DNA from: Arthrobacter ruber
GTDB lineage: Bacteria > Actinomycetota > Actinomycetes > Actinomycetales > Micrococcaceae
Assembly: GCF_002954225.1 (NCBI RefSeq)
Contig: NZ_PPTH01000013.1
Location: 62,001 to 126,000 of the forward strand
Length of the DNA: 64,000 bases
Direction: 5' to 3'
In this document: piece by piece, positions 35,685-45,324 of the stretch
Position numbering within the stretch: position 1 is the first letter of the stretch
Layout of the letters: each line of letters starts with the position of its first letter
The notes under the pieces: model-generated
Database searches by the model: none
What the model saw: the letters and a program-made list of their open reading frames with translations, nothing else
What the model was told of the DNA's origin: nothing
Position numbers and translations under genes: made by a program

Positions 35685-35915
35685 ATGGCAGACACACTGG
35701 GAAGCCCGAACTCCGAGCCCGAGGGTGGATTCGAACGGGATCCGTCCGACTGGGTCACGGGTGACGAGCCGATGACCGCCGCACAGCGCAGCTACCTCGA
35801 CACGCTCGCACGCGAGGCCGGCGAGGAGATCCCGGCGGACATCAACAAGGCCGAGGCGTCCGAGCACATCGACCGTCTCCAGGGCAAGAGCAAGCGACTC
35901 AGCGACGATTCCTGA
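35685..35915 (+). CDS. DUF3072 small protein
   Basis: Acidic 76-residue protein with the DUF3072 core: DWVTGDEPMTAAQRSYLDTLAREAG, then a helical C-terminus (NKAEASEHIDRLQGK). The pattern resembles the DUF3072 / rSAM-independent short-helix proteins common in soil Actinobacteria. Function unknown. It is divergent from the SDR gene with 284 nt between; a TACACT hexamer at 35644-35649 might be its -10. No signal peptide or membrane helix. Confidence 0.85.
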   Translation: MADTLGSPNSEPEGGFERDPSDWVTGDEPMTAAQRSYLDTLAREAGEEIPADINKAEASEHIDRLQGKSKRLSDDS

Positions 35916-35931
35916 TCCTGTGTCGCTCCGG

Positions 35932-35999
35932 TCCCACTGTCCGGTGGATGTCACCGGGACTGGTCGACGGTTCCGGGTGATCCGCATCGGACAGTGGGA
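35932..35999. terminator. Long hairpin between DUF3072 and ABC-F genes
   Basis: Perfect 12-nt outer arms (35932-35943 and 35988-35999) enclose inner partly paired arms (GGATGTCACC against GGGTGATCC), so nearly the whole 68 nt can fold into one long stem. It lies between convergent genes and is probably a bidirectional terminator; its length is unusual. Confidence 0.55.
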
Positions 36000-36050
36000 T
36001 CGGCCTTCGGGGCCGGCGAGCCGGCCGACACCGTCGTAGGCACCGAACCG

Positions 36051-37784
36051 TCACGGCAGTCCCGTCGACAGGTCCAGGTGGCGTCCCTGCCAGGTGCGCC
36101 GGAGCCACCGGTCGTGGGAGGCCACGACGACGGCGCCGGGGTAGTGGGGTATCGCGGCTTCCAATCGTGTCGCCAGGAGCAGGGACAGGTGATTGGTCGG
36201 TTCATCGAGCAACAGGAGATCGGGAGGGCCGGCGAGGGCCACGGCAAGGGCGAGGCGGCGTTGCTGACCGACGCTGAGGACCCGGACCGGCCGTCCCTCG
36301 TCCCGCGGTGCGAGGAGGCCGAAGGTGTGCAGGGGCACGAGGTCCGCACGCTCGGGTCCCACGAGGTCCTCGTAGGCCTGGCGAGCGGTGCGGTCCGGAC
36401 CCCGGTGTCCCGGGTCCGCGAGATCGACGTCCTGGGCGAGGAGACCGATGCTGAGCGCGGCTGCCCGTGTGACCGAGCCCGACGTCGCCGCGAGCTCTCC
36501 GGCGAGGAGGTGCAGGAGTGTCGACTTCCCGGAGCCGTTGGGCCCGGTGATCAGCCATTTCTCCCCGGGCCCGACGACCAGTGACGTGGGATGCAGTCGG
36601 CCGTCGACGGCGGCGTCGGTGACGGTCAGCACCGGGCCCGTGCGATCCCCGCCGATGCCCGAGGGTGCGCCTGCGGCCGTGAGTCCCTGGAAACGCATTT
36701 CGCGGGGCGGCGTGCGGATCTGCCGTTCCTCGAGCCGTTCGAGACGGGCTGCGGCGTCGTTGACCCGCCGGGAGACCGTCCTCGCATTGCGGTCGGCGTA
36801 GAACTTGGCGGCTCCCCGCACCTCCGAGCGCGGCGTCCAGTGTTCGTGTCCCACGACGTAGTGGTCCGGGGCGGCGGCGCGCAGCCGCCGGCGGCGGGCC
36901 TGTTCCTCGCGGTACTGGTGTTCCCAGCGCTCGCGTACCTCCAGCCGGGCGTAGAGGTAGTCCGTGTAGCTGCCCGTGAAGCGTGTGACCCCGATGCCGG
37001 CCCCCTCCCCGTCCCCGATCAGGGCGCCGGCGGTCGCCTGCGGTAGAGGGGCCGGGTCCAGGTCCACCAGTGATGTGACCACGTCGTCGAGGAACGCACG
37101 ATCGTGGCTCGCGATCAGGACCGGACCGGCCCATGCGGAGAGGAGCCCGCGCAGGTATTCGGCCGCGTCGTCGTCGAGGTGGTTCGTCGGCTCGTCCAGC
37201 AGGAGAACATCGGGCGCGCTGAGCAGCAGCCAGAGCAGGGACAGGCGGGAGCGCTGCCCGCCGGAGAGGTGCCGTGTTCGTCGCGACCCTGGCAGGTCGG
37301 CCAGGCCGAGACCCGACAGTATCGCGGAGATGCGGGCGTCGACGTCCCACGCACCCACGCGCTCGGCGTTCTCGAGGGCGGACGCGAAGCGCACCGACGC
37401 CGCTTCCTGCCCGGGGGTGTCCGCCAGGGCCTGGCCGGCGATGGCGACGGCTGCCGCCGCAGCGCGGATCGGGGCGACGGCCGACTCCAGGGCCTCCGTG
37501 ATCGTCGACCCGGCTCGGAAGGGCGGTTCCTGGTGCAGGAGTCCGACCCGCAGTGGTCCACCCCCGGGGATCGTGGCGGACACTGTTCCACCGTCGGGTT
37601 CCAGCAGGCCCGCGATGATGCGCAGCAGGGTGGTCTTGCCGGACCCGTTGTCGCCGATCACGCCGGTGCGGTCCGCCGCGACCGTGAAGGACACGTCGCT
37701 CAGGACCCGCCGGGCACCGAAGGCTTTCGAGACGCCGTCGACGCGCAGGTGCGCTGCGGAGCGGGGAGAAGGAGAGGCGGTCAT
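36051..37784 (-). CDS. ABC-F family ATPase
   Basis: Soluble twin-ATPase of 577 residues without membrane segments. First domain: Walker A GDNGSGKTT, signature LSGGQRSRLSLLWLL, Walker B VLLLDEPTNHLDDDA. An interdomain linker rich in Arg/Glu follows (about residues 265-345). Second domain: GPNGSGKSTL, signature LSVGQQRRLAL, LLLLDEPTNHLS. ABC-F proteins act on the ribosome; some actinobacterial members give resistance to macrolides, lincosamides or pleuromutilins, others are translation factors. The overall form resembles the antibiotic-resistance branch, but specificity cannot be read. The ATG is preceded by a leader of about 80 nt. Confidence 0.88.
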   Translation of the reverse strand: MTASPSPRSAAHLRVDGVSKAFGARRVLSDVSFTVAADRTGVIGDNGSGKTTLLRIIAGLLEPDGGTVSATIPGGGPLRVGLLHQEPPFRAGSTITEALESAVAPIRAAAAAVAIAGQALADTPGQEAASVRFASALENAERVGAWDVDARISAILSGLGLADLPGSRRTRHLSGGQRSRLSLLWLLLSAPDVLLLDEPTNHLDDDAAEYLRGLLSAWAGPVLIASHDRAFLDDVVTSLVDLDPAPLPQATAGALIGDGEGAGIGVTRFTGSYTDYLYARLEVRERWEHQYREEQARRRRLRAAAPDHYVVGHEHWTPRSEVRGAAKFYADRNARTVSRRVNDAAARLERLEERQIRTPPREMRFQGLTAAGAPSGIGGDRTGPVLTVTDAAVDGRLHPTSLVVGPGEKWLITGPNGSGKSTLLHLLAGELAATSGSVTRAAALSIGLLAQDVDLADPGHRGPDRTARQAYEDLVGPERADLVPLHTFGLLAPRDEGRPVRVLSVGQQRRLALAVALAGPPDLLLLDEPTNHLSLLLATRLEAAIPHYPGAVVVASHDRWLRRTWQGRHLDLSTGLP

Positions 37785-37868
37785 GGGGAACCTCGGGCTC
37801 GATCGGACACCTGCCGGGCATCGGCCACCGACGCAGGAGCGGGAGAAGGATCAGCTGAGCACGGGACA

Positions 37869-37874
37869 ACTATA
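37869..37874 (-). promoter_or_regulatory. Candidate -10 element for the ABC-F gene
   Basis: TATAGT with an upstream TGGC lies about 85 nt before the ABC-F start in an otherwise GC-rich region. No good -35 is visible. If used, the transcript has a leader of about 80 nt, long enough for regulation. Confidence 0.4.
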
Positions 37875-38067
37875 GCCAGAGCGCGCCCGGCGGACACCAG
37901 GGCGACGAGGCGATGCGACGTCGCTCCACGGGTGACCCGCGGGTGCAGAGGCACACCTTGGTGGAAACCGCTTCTGCCTACCCGGCGATTGAATGTTCCT
38001 GCGGCCTGCTGTCGACTTGAGGAGAGGCCCATCGTGTCAAGCAGCCGGCGGGATGAGTCTCGACGGG

Positions 38068-38099
38068 GGTTGCAGGGCGGCTCAGGCCGCCCTGCAACC
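38068..38099 (-). terminator. Terminator after the LysR gene
   Basis: A perfect 14-bp stem with a TCAG loop starts about 90 nt past the LysR stop. It separates the LysR transcript from the ABC-F gene on the same strand. The remaining bases of this 400-nt gene-free stretch show no other clear feature beyond the -10 candidate. Confidence 0.7.
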
Positions 38100-38186
38100 T
38101 TCCCCTCCGGTCGGAGACGCGTCGGGCAGGCGCCCTCCCCGGCATGGCGGCGGGACGTGGAATCTGGGCCGTCGTGCGCCGCCGGC

Positions 38187-39098
38187 CTACGACGGCGGAC
38201 GCCGCACCTCCGCGGCCGCCCGTCCGAGGACCTCGCGGACGGCCAGGACGGCGGGGCGCTGCGCACCCGCGCGCCGCGCCGACGTGAAGATGGAGCGCCG
38301 CGGGACGTCGTCGAGGTCCAGGAGCTGCACGGGGACACTGCGTCCGGTCCAGACGAGGTCCGGCATGAGCGCGACGGCGTTGCCCGACTCGATGAGCCGG
38401 ATCTGCGCCTGGAGGTCGGCGGTCTCGTAGCGGACGTCCGGCTCGAACCCGGCCCGCCGGCACGCCTGTTCGGCCCAGTGGCGGGATGCCGCTCCCCTGG
38501 GTTCCATGACCCACGCTGCGGCAGCGGCCTCCGGGACCGTGGTGATGTCCGCGTGGTCGTGGCCCCGGAGCGGGACGGCGAGCCGGATCGCGTCCTCGGT
38601 GAGGGGCACATGGTCCAGTTCCGGGTGGCGGGGAGCGGCGTGTCCGGGGTACTGCTCGGCGATCACCAGGTCGAAGTCACGGGCGAACGTCTCCCACAGT
38701 GCCGTCTCCGGTTCCCGCTGCACCATCTCCACGCGGACGTCCGGGTAGTCGCGCGTCATGGCGGTGAGGGCTCCGGGCATGAGCGCCAGCGCGGCCGACT
38801 GGAAGACCGCCACGCGGACGGTGCCCGAGACCGTGGTGAGTGACGCCGCGAGGTCCGCCTCCGCGCGGTCGAGCGTCTCGAGCAGTTCCGTGGTGTGGGC
38901 GACGAGCACCTCGGCCTGAGCGGTGAGGACCACGCGGCGTCCCGTGCTGCGCAGCAGTTCCACGCCCACCTCCTTCTCCAGCAGGGCGAGCTGCTGCGAG
39001 ACGGAGGACGGACTGTAGCTCAGTGCGGCAGCGACGTCGGCGAGTGTGCCCCGGATCTTGAGTTCGCGGAGCAGGCGCAGTCTGCGCAGGTCGAGCAC
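38187..39098 (-). CDS. LysR-family regulator, divergent from putA
   Basis: LysR-type transcription factor of 303 residues. The N-terminal winged HTH is seen as GTLADVAAALSYSPSSVSQQLALLEKEVG with the arm LLRSTGRRVVLT, and a type-2 periplasmic-binding-like effector domain follows (from about residue 92, GTVRVAVFQSAAL). The GTG start has GGGAGG upstream. It is divergent from putA with 149 nt between, so it is the likely regulator of proline catabolism; this is inference from position. The putA protein here has no DNA-binding domain of its own, which fits. Confidence 0.9.
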   Translation of the reverse strand: MLDLRRLRLLRELKIRGTLADVAAALSYSPSSVSQQLALLEKEVGVELLRSTGRRVVLTAQAEVLVAHTTELLETLDRAEADLAASLTTVSGTVRVAVFQSAALALMPGALTAMTRDYPDVRVEMVQREPETALWETFARDFDLVIAEQYPGHAAPRHPELDHVPLTEDAIRLAVPLRGHDHADITTVPEAAAAAWVMEPRGAASRHWAEQACRRAGFEPDVRYETADLQAQIRLIESGNAVALMPDLVWTGRSVPVQLLDLDDVPRRSIFTSARRAGAQRPAVLAVREVLGRAAAEVRRPPS

Positions 39099-39247
39099 GG
39101 CGCCTCCCGTTGCAGAGTCAGATCGGTTTTCCTGATGAGTACCGTTCAGTAATCATCGCTTTTCCTAATCGTACGATGGCGCCGATACTGAGCAGGAAAC
39201 ACCTTCCGCTGTGCCCGGCGGAAGACGCCCGACCGAAAGCCGTCGCC

Positions 39248-42200
39248 ATGACAACCCAGCTCCCGCCCTTCGAGGGCATCGCCACCACCCCGGCACCCCG
39301 CGATGCGTCAGTGACCACCACCCCGGTCGCCGACGTCGCCTCCCCCCAGTTCTCCGCCGGTCCCGGCGGCACCACGGATATCCCGGCAACGCTGCCGGAG
39401 CAGTCAATCGCCCTGGTGCGCCACTGGCTCACCGAGGCGTCGAAGGTACCGGTGGACTCCTCGGCGAAGCAGCTCGCCGGCGTCCTGAAGGATCCGAACG
39501 GGCTGGCCTTCACGGTCGGCTTCGTCGACGGCGTCATCCGCCCCGAGGATCTCTCGGTGGCCGCCCGCAACCTCCGCGCCCTCGCCCCGAAGGTGCCCGC
39601 CTTCCTCCCCTGGTACATGCGCTCCGCCGTGAAGGTGGGTGCCGCCGTCGCCCCCGTCCTGCCGCAGGTGGTCATCCCCGTCGCCCGTCGCGTGCTGCGC
39701 GAGATGGTGGGGCACCTCATCATCGACGCGTCCGACGCCAAGCTAGGACGGTCCATCGGGCGCATCAGGCGCGAAGGGATCCGCCTGAACGTCAACCTCC
39801 TCGGTGAGGCGGTCCTCGGCGATTCCGAGGCCGAGCGCCGCCTGGCCGGCACCGTGCGGCTCCTCGAGCGCCCCGACGTCGACTACGTCTCCATCAAGGT
39901 GTCCTCCACCGTCGCCCCGCACCCGGCCTGGGCCTTCGAGGAGGCTGTGGAGCACGTCGCCGAGAAGCTCGCCCCCCTGTACGCGCTCGCTGCCCGGTCG
40001 GAGAAGCGGAAGTTCATCAACCTGGACATGGAGGAGTACAAGGACCTCGATCTGACCATCGCGGTCTTCATGGAGATCCTGGGCCGGCCCGAGTTCAGGG
40101 ACCTGGAGGCCGGCATCGTCCTGCAGGCCTACCTCCCCGATTCCCTGGCCGCCATGATCCGGCTGCAGGAGTGGGCTGCGGCCCGCCGCGCCGCCGGCGG
40201 CGCAGGCATCAAGGTGCGTGTGGTCAAGGGTGCCAACCTGCCCATGGAGCAGGTCGAGGCCTCGCTCCACGACTGGCCGCTCGCCACCTGGGGCACCAAG
40301 CAGGACTCGGACACGCACTACAAGCGCGTGCTCGACTACGCCCTGCAGCCCGGGCGCATCGAGAACGTGCGCGTCGGCGTCGCCGGGCACAACCTGTTCG
40401 ACCTCGCCTTCGCCTGGCTGCTCGCCGGCGAGCGCGGCGTCCGCCACGGCATTGAGTTCGAGATGCTCCTCGGCATGGCCCAGGGCCAGGCGGAGGCCGT
40501 CCGGCGCGATGTCGGATCCCTGCTCCTCTACACGCCGGTGGTGCACCCGAGCGAGTTCGACGTCGCCATCGCGTACCTGATCCGCCGCCTCGAGGAGGGC
40601 GCGAGCCAGGACAACTTCATGTCCGCCGTCTTCGAGCTCTCCGACAACGAGGCGCTCTTCGACCGCGAGAAGAACCGCTTCCTCGCCTCCCTGGCGGCTC
40701 TGGACACCTCGATCCCGGCACCCAACCGCCGGCAGGACCGCGCGGTCCCCGCCCGGCCGCACCCGGGTACCGGTTTCACGAACACGCCCGACACCGATCC
40801 CTCCCTCCCGGCCAACCGGGCGTGGGGCCGTGCGATCCTCGACCGCGTCGCCACCTCCGAGGTGGGCAACGACGTCGTCGCCGCCACGACGCTCACCCGC
40901 GCCGAGGACCTCGAGGAGACCATCACCGGCGCCGTCGCCGCTTCCGGCGCCTGGGGCTCCCTCAGCGGAGCCGAGCGCGCCGTGATCCTGCACCGCGCCG
41001 GCGACGCCCTGGAGGCGCACAGGGCCGAACTCATGGAGGTCATGGCCGCCGAGACGGGCAAGACGCTGGACCAGGCCGATCCGGAGATCTCCGAGGCCGT
41101 GGACTTCGCCCACTACTACGCCGAGCGCGCCCGCGAGCTCGACGACGTCGACGGCGCCGTGTTCTCTCCCGTCCGGCTGACCGTCGTGACGCCGCCGTGG
41201 AACTTCCCGGTCGCGATCCCCGCGGGCTCCACCCTGGCAGCCCTCGCGGCCGGATCCTCGGTGATCATCAAGCCCGCCTCGCAGGCGCGCCGGTCCGGCT
41301 CCGTCATGATCGAGGCACTGTGGGCCGCGGGCGTGCCGCGCGAGGTCCTGCACCTCGTGCAGGTCGAGGAGGGCGACCTCGGGCGTCAGCTCATCTCCGA
41401 CCCGCGGGTTGACCGCGTGATCCTCACCGGCGGCTACGAGACGGCCGAGCTGTTCCGGTCCTTCCGCACGGACCTGCCGCTGCTCGCGGAGACCTCCGGC
41501 AAGAACGCCATCATCGTGACCCCGAGCGCGGACCTGGACCTGGCCGCACGGGACGTGGCGCAGTCCGCGTTCGGCCATGCCGGCCAGAAGTGCTCGGCGG
41601 CGTCCCTGGTGATCCTCGTGGGCAGCGTCGCGACGTCGCAGCGCTTCCGCAACCAGCTCCTCGACGCCGTCGGCTCGCTGTCCGTGGGCTACCCGGCGGA
41701 CCCCACCACGCAGATGGGGCCCGTGATCGAGCCCGCGGCGGGCAAGCTGCTCGACGGCCTGACCACGCTCGGCGAGGGTGAATCCTGGGCACTGGAGCCG
41801 CAGCGGCTCGACGACTCGGGACGCCTGTGGAGCCCGGGGATCCGCACCGGTGTGAAGCGGGGGTCGACCTACCACCTCACGGAGTACTTCGGGCCGATCC
41901 TCGGGGTCATGACCGCCGCGACCCTCGAGGAGGCCATCGCGCTGCAGAACGACATCGACTACGGCCTCACCTCCGGCATCCACTCGCTCGACCCGCAGGA
42001 GATCGCCACCTGGATCGACGGCGTGCAGGCCGGCAACCTCTACATCAACAGGGGCATCACCGGGGCCATCGTCCAGCGTCAGCCCTTCGGCGGCTGGAAG
42101 AAGTCCGCCGTCGGTGCCGGCACGAAGGCAGGCGGCCCCAACTATCTGGTGGGACTCGGGTCGTGGTCCCCCCGGTCGTCGGAGGCGCAGGGCGCTCCCC

Positions 42201-42784
42201 TGCCCGTCGTCGCGCCCCTGCTGTCCGCGGCCCGCTCCGCTGGCCTGCCCGACGCCGACGTCGCCCGCCTCACCCGCGCGGCCGCTTCGGACGCCGCAGC
42301 ATGGAGCAGCGAGTTCGGCCAGGTCCGCGACGTGTCGGCTCTCGCCGCCGAGCGCAACCTCTTCCGCTACCTGCCCCACCCCGTGACGGTGCGGCTGGCG
42401 GAAGGTGCTCCCGTGGTGGATCTCGTCCGTGTCCTGCTCGCCGCGGCGGCGGCCGGGTCGCCCGTCACCGTCTCGTCCGCCGTCGAGCTGCCAGCGGCGC
42501 TGCGGTCCGCCCTGACCGGGCTGGTCGAGAGCCTCACCACCGAGGACGACTCCGCCTGGCTGGCCCGGGCGGCGACCCTTGAGATCCGCCGTGTGCGGCT
42601 CATCGGCGAGGGAGCATCAGCCCTCGCCGCCGTGACCGGAGGGCGGCCCGACCTCGCGGTCTACGCTCAGCCCGTCACCGAGTCCGGGCGGATCGAGCTG
42701 CTGCCGTTCCTGCAGGAGCAGGCCATCAGCGTCACGGCTCACCGCTTCGGTACGCCCAACGCCCTGACCGACGGCCTGATCTAG
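39248..42784 (+). CDS. putA: Bifunctional proline dehydrogenase / glutamate-gamma-semialdehyde dehydrogenase
   Basis: Oxidises proline to glutamate through P5C; 1178 residues from the ATG at 39248. The PRODH barrel contains VRVVKGANLPMEQV, then the HDWPLATWGTKQDSDTHY region. The aldehyde dehydrogenase part has TPPWNFPVAIP, the catalytic glutamate in ETSGKNAIIV and the catalytic Cys in GHAGQKCSAAS. A further 200-residue C-terminal region ends with the conserved motif ELLPFLQEQAISVTAHRFG, as in type-B PutA. The N-terminal ribbon-helix-helix is absent. The start was chosen for its GAAAG site; the frame is open 46 codons further upstream without family similarity. Confidence 0.95.
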   Translation: MTTQLPPFEGIATTPAPRDASVTTTPVADVASPQFSAGPGGTTDIPATLPEQSIALVRHWLTEASKVPVDSSAKQLAGVLKDPNGLAFTVGFVDGVIRPEDLSVAARNLRALAPKVPAFLPWYMRSAVKVGAAVAPVLPQVVIPVARRVLREMVGHLIIDASDAKLGRSIGRIRREGIRLNVNLLGEAVLGDSEAERRLAGTVRLLERPDVDYVSIKVSSTVAPHPAWAFEEAVEHVAEKLAPLYALAARSEKRKFINLDMEEYKDLDLTIAVFMEILGRPEFRDLEAGIVLQAYLPDSLAAMIRLQEWAAARRAAGGAGIKVRVVKGANLPMEQVEASLHDWPLATWGTKQDSDTHYKRVLDYALQPGRIENVRVGVAGHNLFDLAFAWLLAGERGVRHGIEFEMLLGMAQGQAEAVRRDVGSLLLYTPVVHPSEFDVAIAYLIRRLEEGASQDNFMSAVFELSDNEALFDREKNRFLASLAALDTSIPAPNRRQDRAVPARPHPGTGFTNTPDTDPSLPANRAWGRAILDRVATSEVGNDVVAATTLTRAEDLEETITGAVAASGAWGSLSGAERAVILHRAGDALEAHRAELMEVMAAETGKTLDQADPEISEAVDFAHYYAERARELDDVDGAVFSPVRLTVVTPPWNFPVAIPAGSTLAALAAGSSVIIKPASQARRSGSVMIEALWAAGVPREVLHLVQVEEGDLGRQLISDPRVDRVILTGGYETAELFRSFRTDLPLLAETSGKNAIIVTPSADLDLAARDVAQSAFGHAGQKCSAASLVILVGSVATSQRFRNQLLDAVGSLSVGYPADPTTQMGPVIEPAAGKLLDGLTTLGEGESWALEPQRLDDSGRLWSPGIRTGVKRGSTYHLTEYFGPILGVMTAATLEEAIALQNDIDYGLTSGIHSLDPQEIATWIDGVQAGNLYINRGITGAIVQRQPFGGWKKSAVGAGTKAGGPNYLVGLGSWSPRSSEAQGAPLPVVAPLLSAARSAGLPDADVARLTRAAASDAAAWSSEFGQVRDVSALAAERNLFRYLPHPVTVRLAEGAPVVDLVRVLLAAAAAGSPVTVSSAVELPAALRSALTGLVESLTTEDDSAWLARAATLEIRRVRLIGEGASALAAVTGGRPDLAVYAQPVTESGRIELLPFLQEQAISVTAHRFGTPNALTDGLI

Positions 42785-43013
42785 CGGCATCTCCCACCCG
42801 GGCCGCCCGCCGGCCGTGCAGTGCTCCTCGCTGTCGAGCACGCACAGCCGGCGCGGCGGCCCGCCCCCGTGGCGACACACCGGGCGGCTCGCCGACCGGA
42901 CGAGGCGGCGGCGCGCTGCAGCTGGAGAGGGAAGCACGTACTGCCCCACCTCCCGTGAAACAATGACCGGAAGCAACCTCCCCTACGCCTGCCCACCCCG
43001 GAAGCGATCCACC

Positions 43014-44072
43014 ATGCCCCCAGCACCGTCCGGTCGCACCGCCCAGCCTGGGATGCGCGCCCGGTCACTGGCACCCGGACTGGCCGTGGTCGCCGTCGGG
43101 GTGGCCGTCGCCGTCCTCCTCGGATCGGTGCAGTCCGTCCTCGGTCCTCTAGTGATCGCCCTCGTGCTGGGAATCCTCCTCGGCAATTCCGGCCGCTACA
43201 CACCCGCACTGCGGCCCGGTGTGACGGCCGGTACCAAGAGACTCCTGCGGGCCGGCGTCGTCCTCCTGGGCCTGCAGCTCGCCCTGCCCGACATCGTGGC
43301 GCTCGGCCTTCCGGTCCTCGGGCTCATCATCGCGTGCGTGGTGCTGAGCTACGTCGGGACGCTCCACCTGGGCATGCGGCTGGGACTCACGCGTGCCGGT
43401 GCAACACTGATGGCCGCCGGCTTCTCGATCTGCGGCGCTTCCGCCGTCGCCGGCCTCCAGGGCGTCGTGGACGCCGACGACGACGAGACCGCGAGCGCCG
43501 TCGCCATGGTCACCCTCTACGGCTCCCTCATGATCGTCGTGCTCCCCGTGCTCGGGGGCGTGCTCGGGCTGCCCGAGGACCACTTCGGCATGTGGGCGGG
43601 ACTGGCGGTCCACGAGGTGGCGCAGGTCGTGGCGGTCGCCGGCACCGCCGGGGCCACCGCGCTCGCCGTCGCGACCGTGGTCAAGCTCGGCCGGGTCCTG
43701 ATGCTCGCACCGGTCGCGGCCGTGGCATCCCTCGGCGAGCGGCGGCGGGCAGCGGCCTCGCCGGGCCGCTCTCCCTCGACCGCCGCCCCGGGCCTCCCGC
43801 GCCCGGTCACCCGCCCTCCCCTGGTGCCGCTGTTCGTCCTGGGGTTCCTCGGCATGGTCGTCATCCGCTCGCTCGGGTTTCTGCCGGCGCCGGTACTCGA
43901 GGGAAGCCGTACGGCCACCACCGTCCTCCTGGCCGCCGGCATGTTCGGGCTCGGGGCAGGCATCGACCTACGCCGCCTGGCACGCACGGGCGGACGCTTC
44001 GCCGTCGTCGGTGCCGCCTCGACCGCTCTCCTGGCGGGGATGTCGCTCGCCGGCGTACTCCTGCTGGCCTGA
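43014..44072 (+). CDS. YeiH/UPF0324 family membrane protein
   Basis: Integral membrane protein of 352 residues with about 10-11 helices and the family's glycine-rich motifs (GPLVIALVLGILLGN; LLRAGVVLLGLQLAL; GFSICGASAVAG; GMWAGLAVHEVAQVVA). The conserved ICGASA and VHEVAQV segments are diagnostic of the YeiH/UPF0324 (PSE) group, proposed sulfate or sulfonate transporters. The ATG at 43014 has GGAAG about 9 nt upstream; an ATG 17 codons earlier is an alternative. It lies 229 nt after putA and may be independent. Confidence 0.87.
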   Translation: MPPAPSGRTAQPGMRARSLAPGLAVVAVGVAVAVLLGSVQSVLGPLVIALVLGILLGNSGRYTPALRPGVTAGTKRLLRAGVVLLGLQLALPDIVALGLPVLGLIIACVVLSYVGTLHLGMRLGLTRAGATLMAAGFSICGASAVAGLQGVVDADDDETASAVAMVTLYGSLMIVVLPVLGGVLGLPEDHFGMWAGLAVHEVAQVVAVAGTAGATALAVATVVKLGRVLMLAPVAAVASLGERRRAAASPGRSPSTAAPGLPRPVTRPPLVPLFVLGFLGMVVIRSLGFLPAPVLEGSRTATTVLLAAGMFGLGAGIDLRRLARTGGRFAVVGAASTALLAGMSLAGVLLLA

Positions 44073-44181
44073 CAGCGGCTCCTCCGCCGGACCGCCTCCC
44101 GCTCCTCAGTCGGCGTCCTCGATCACGCCCGCCGGGTCGCTGCGCCCGGAGGCACGAACGACAGGCCCGGCAGACGCGGGA

Positions 44182-45324
44182 TCAGCGAAGGCCGGTCCCG
44201 CGGTCCAGCGCGAGGCCGATCAGCTCGTCGATCAGCTCGGTGTAGCCGAGGCCGGACTTGGCCCACATCTGCGGGTACATGCTGATGGGTGTGAAGCCGG
44301 GCATGGTGTTGATCTCGTTGATCACGAGCGCCCCCGACGGCGTGTAGAAGAAGTCGACGCGCGAGAGTCCCTCGGCCCCGATCGCCTCGAAGGCCTCGCC
44401 CGCGAGCACCTGCACGCGGTCGAGCACGTCCGGTGGCAGGTCCGCGGGGCAGGAGAGCTCGGCGGCAGCGCCATCCACGTACTTGGCCTCGAAGTCGTAG
44501 AAGGCGTGCTCGCCGGGTTGCACGGCGATCTCCCCCGGCAGCGACGTGCGCGGTGCCTGGAGGCCGCGTCCCTGCAGGACCGCCACCTCGATCTCGCGGC
44601 CCTCGATGCCCGCCTCGATGACCACCTTCGGGTCGAAGACCCGGGCGGCCTCCACTGCGGCACGGAGTCCGGAGGCGTCCGCGACGCGGCTGATGCCCAT
44701 GGAGGACCCGGCACGGGCCGGCTTGACGAACAGGGGGAATCCGAGACGCCCGGCGCGCGCCAGGCAGGCCTCGTCGTCGGTGCGCCACTGGCGGTCGGTG
44801 ACCACCTCGTACGGACCCACCTCGAGCCCGGCGGCGGCGAAGACCACCTTCATGTAGTGCTTGTCCATGCCGACGGCGGATGCCAGGACGCCGGCGCCCA
44901 CGTAGCGCGTGTCGGCCATCTCCAGCATTCCCTGGAGCGTGCCGTCCTCACCGAACGGCCCGTGAAGGAGCGGCAGGACGACGTCGACGCCGCCGAGGCT
45001 CTCGGGCACGGACCCGGGCGCGGCGACGAGCAGTTCCTGGCCGGACCCGTTCCCGGCGGCCGAGCCCATGACCACGGCCTGCTCCGTCGCGGTGACCTCG
45101 GGCAGGACGTCGGAGCGCAGCGACCACGCGGACGGGTCTGCCGAGACGAGCGACCACCGGCCGGACTTCGTGATCCCCACGGGCACCACGTCGTACCGGG
45201 TCCTGTCGATGGCCTCGAGGACGCCTGCCGCGGTCACACAGCTGACGGCGTGCTCGCTCGAGCGGCCCCCGAAGAGCACGAGGACACGCGGCTTGCGGGA
45301 GGAGACGGGGGTGTCGGTGGTCAC
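44182..45324 (-). CDS. ddl: D-alanine--D-alanine ligase
   Basis: ATP-grasp enzyme of 380 residues that makes the D-Ala-D-Ala dipeptide of peptidoglycan. Motifs: VLFGGRSSEHAVSCVTA, LPLLHGPFGEDGTLQGMLE, FVKPARAGSSMGISRV, and the metal site FVINEINTMPGFTP (here LVINEINTMPG) with SRVDFFYT. The GTG start overlaps gpsA by 4 nt. The tyrosine of the ligand-binding YVGAGV loop is present, suggesting a normal D-Ala (not D-Lac) ligase. It ends the minus-strand murA-plsC-gpsA-ddl series, with 109 nt to the convergent YeiH gene. Confidence 0.95.
   Translation of the reverse strand: MTTDTPVSSRKPRVLVLFGGRSSEHAVSCVTAAGVLEAIDRTRYDVVPVGITKSGRWSLVSADPSAWSLRSDVLPEVTATEQAVVMGSAAGNGSGQELLVAAPGSVPESLGGVDVVLPLLHGPFGEDGTLQGMLEMADTRYVGAGVLASAVGMDKHYMKVVFAAAGLEVGPYEVVTDRQWRTDDEACLARAGRLGFPLFVKPARAGSSMGISRVADASGLRAAVEAARVFDPKVVIEAGIEGREIEVAVLQGRGLQAPRTSLPGEIAVQPGEHAFYDFEAKYVDGAAAELSCPADLPPDVLDRVQVLAGEAFEAIGAEGLSRVDFFYTPSGALVINEINTMPGFTPISMYPQMWAKSGLGYTELIDELIGLALDRGTGLR

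Noticed and set aside
36202-37869. 555-codon frame overlapping the ABC-F gene
   Set aside because: Out-of-frame shadow; the ABC-F frame has both sets of Walker and signature motifs.
39743-42379. 878-codon frame on the minus strand opposite putA
   Set aside because: Shadow frame; putA on the plus strand has all PRODH and ALDH motifs.
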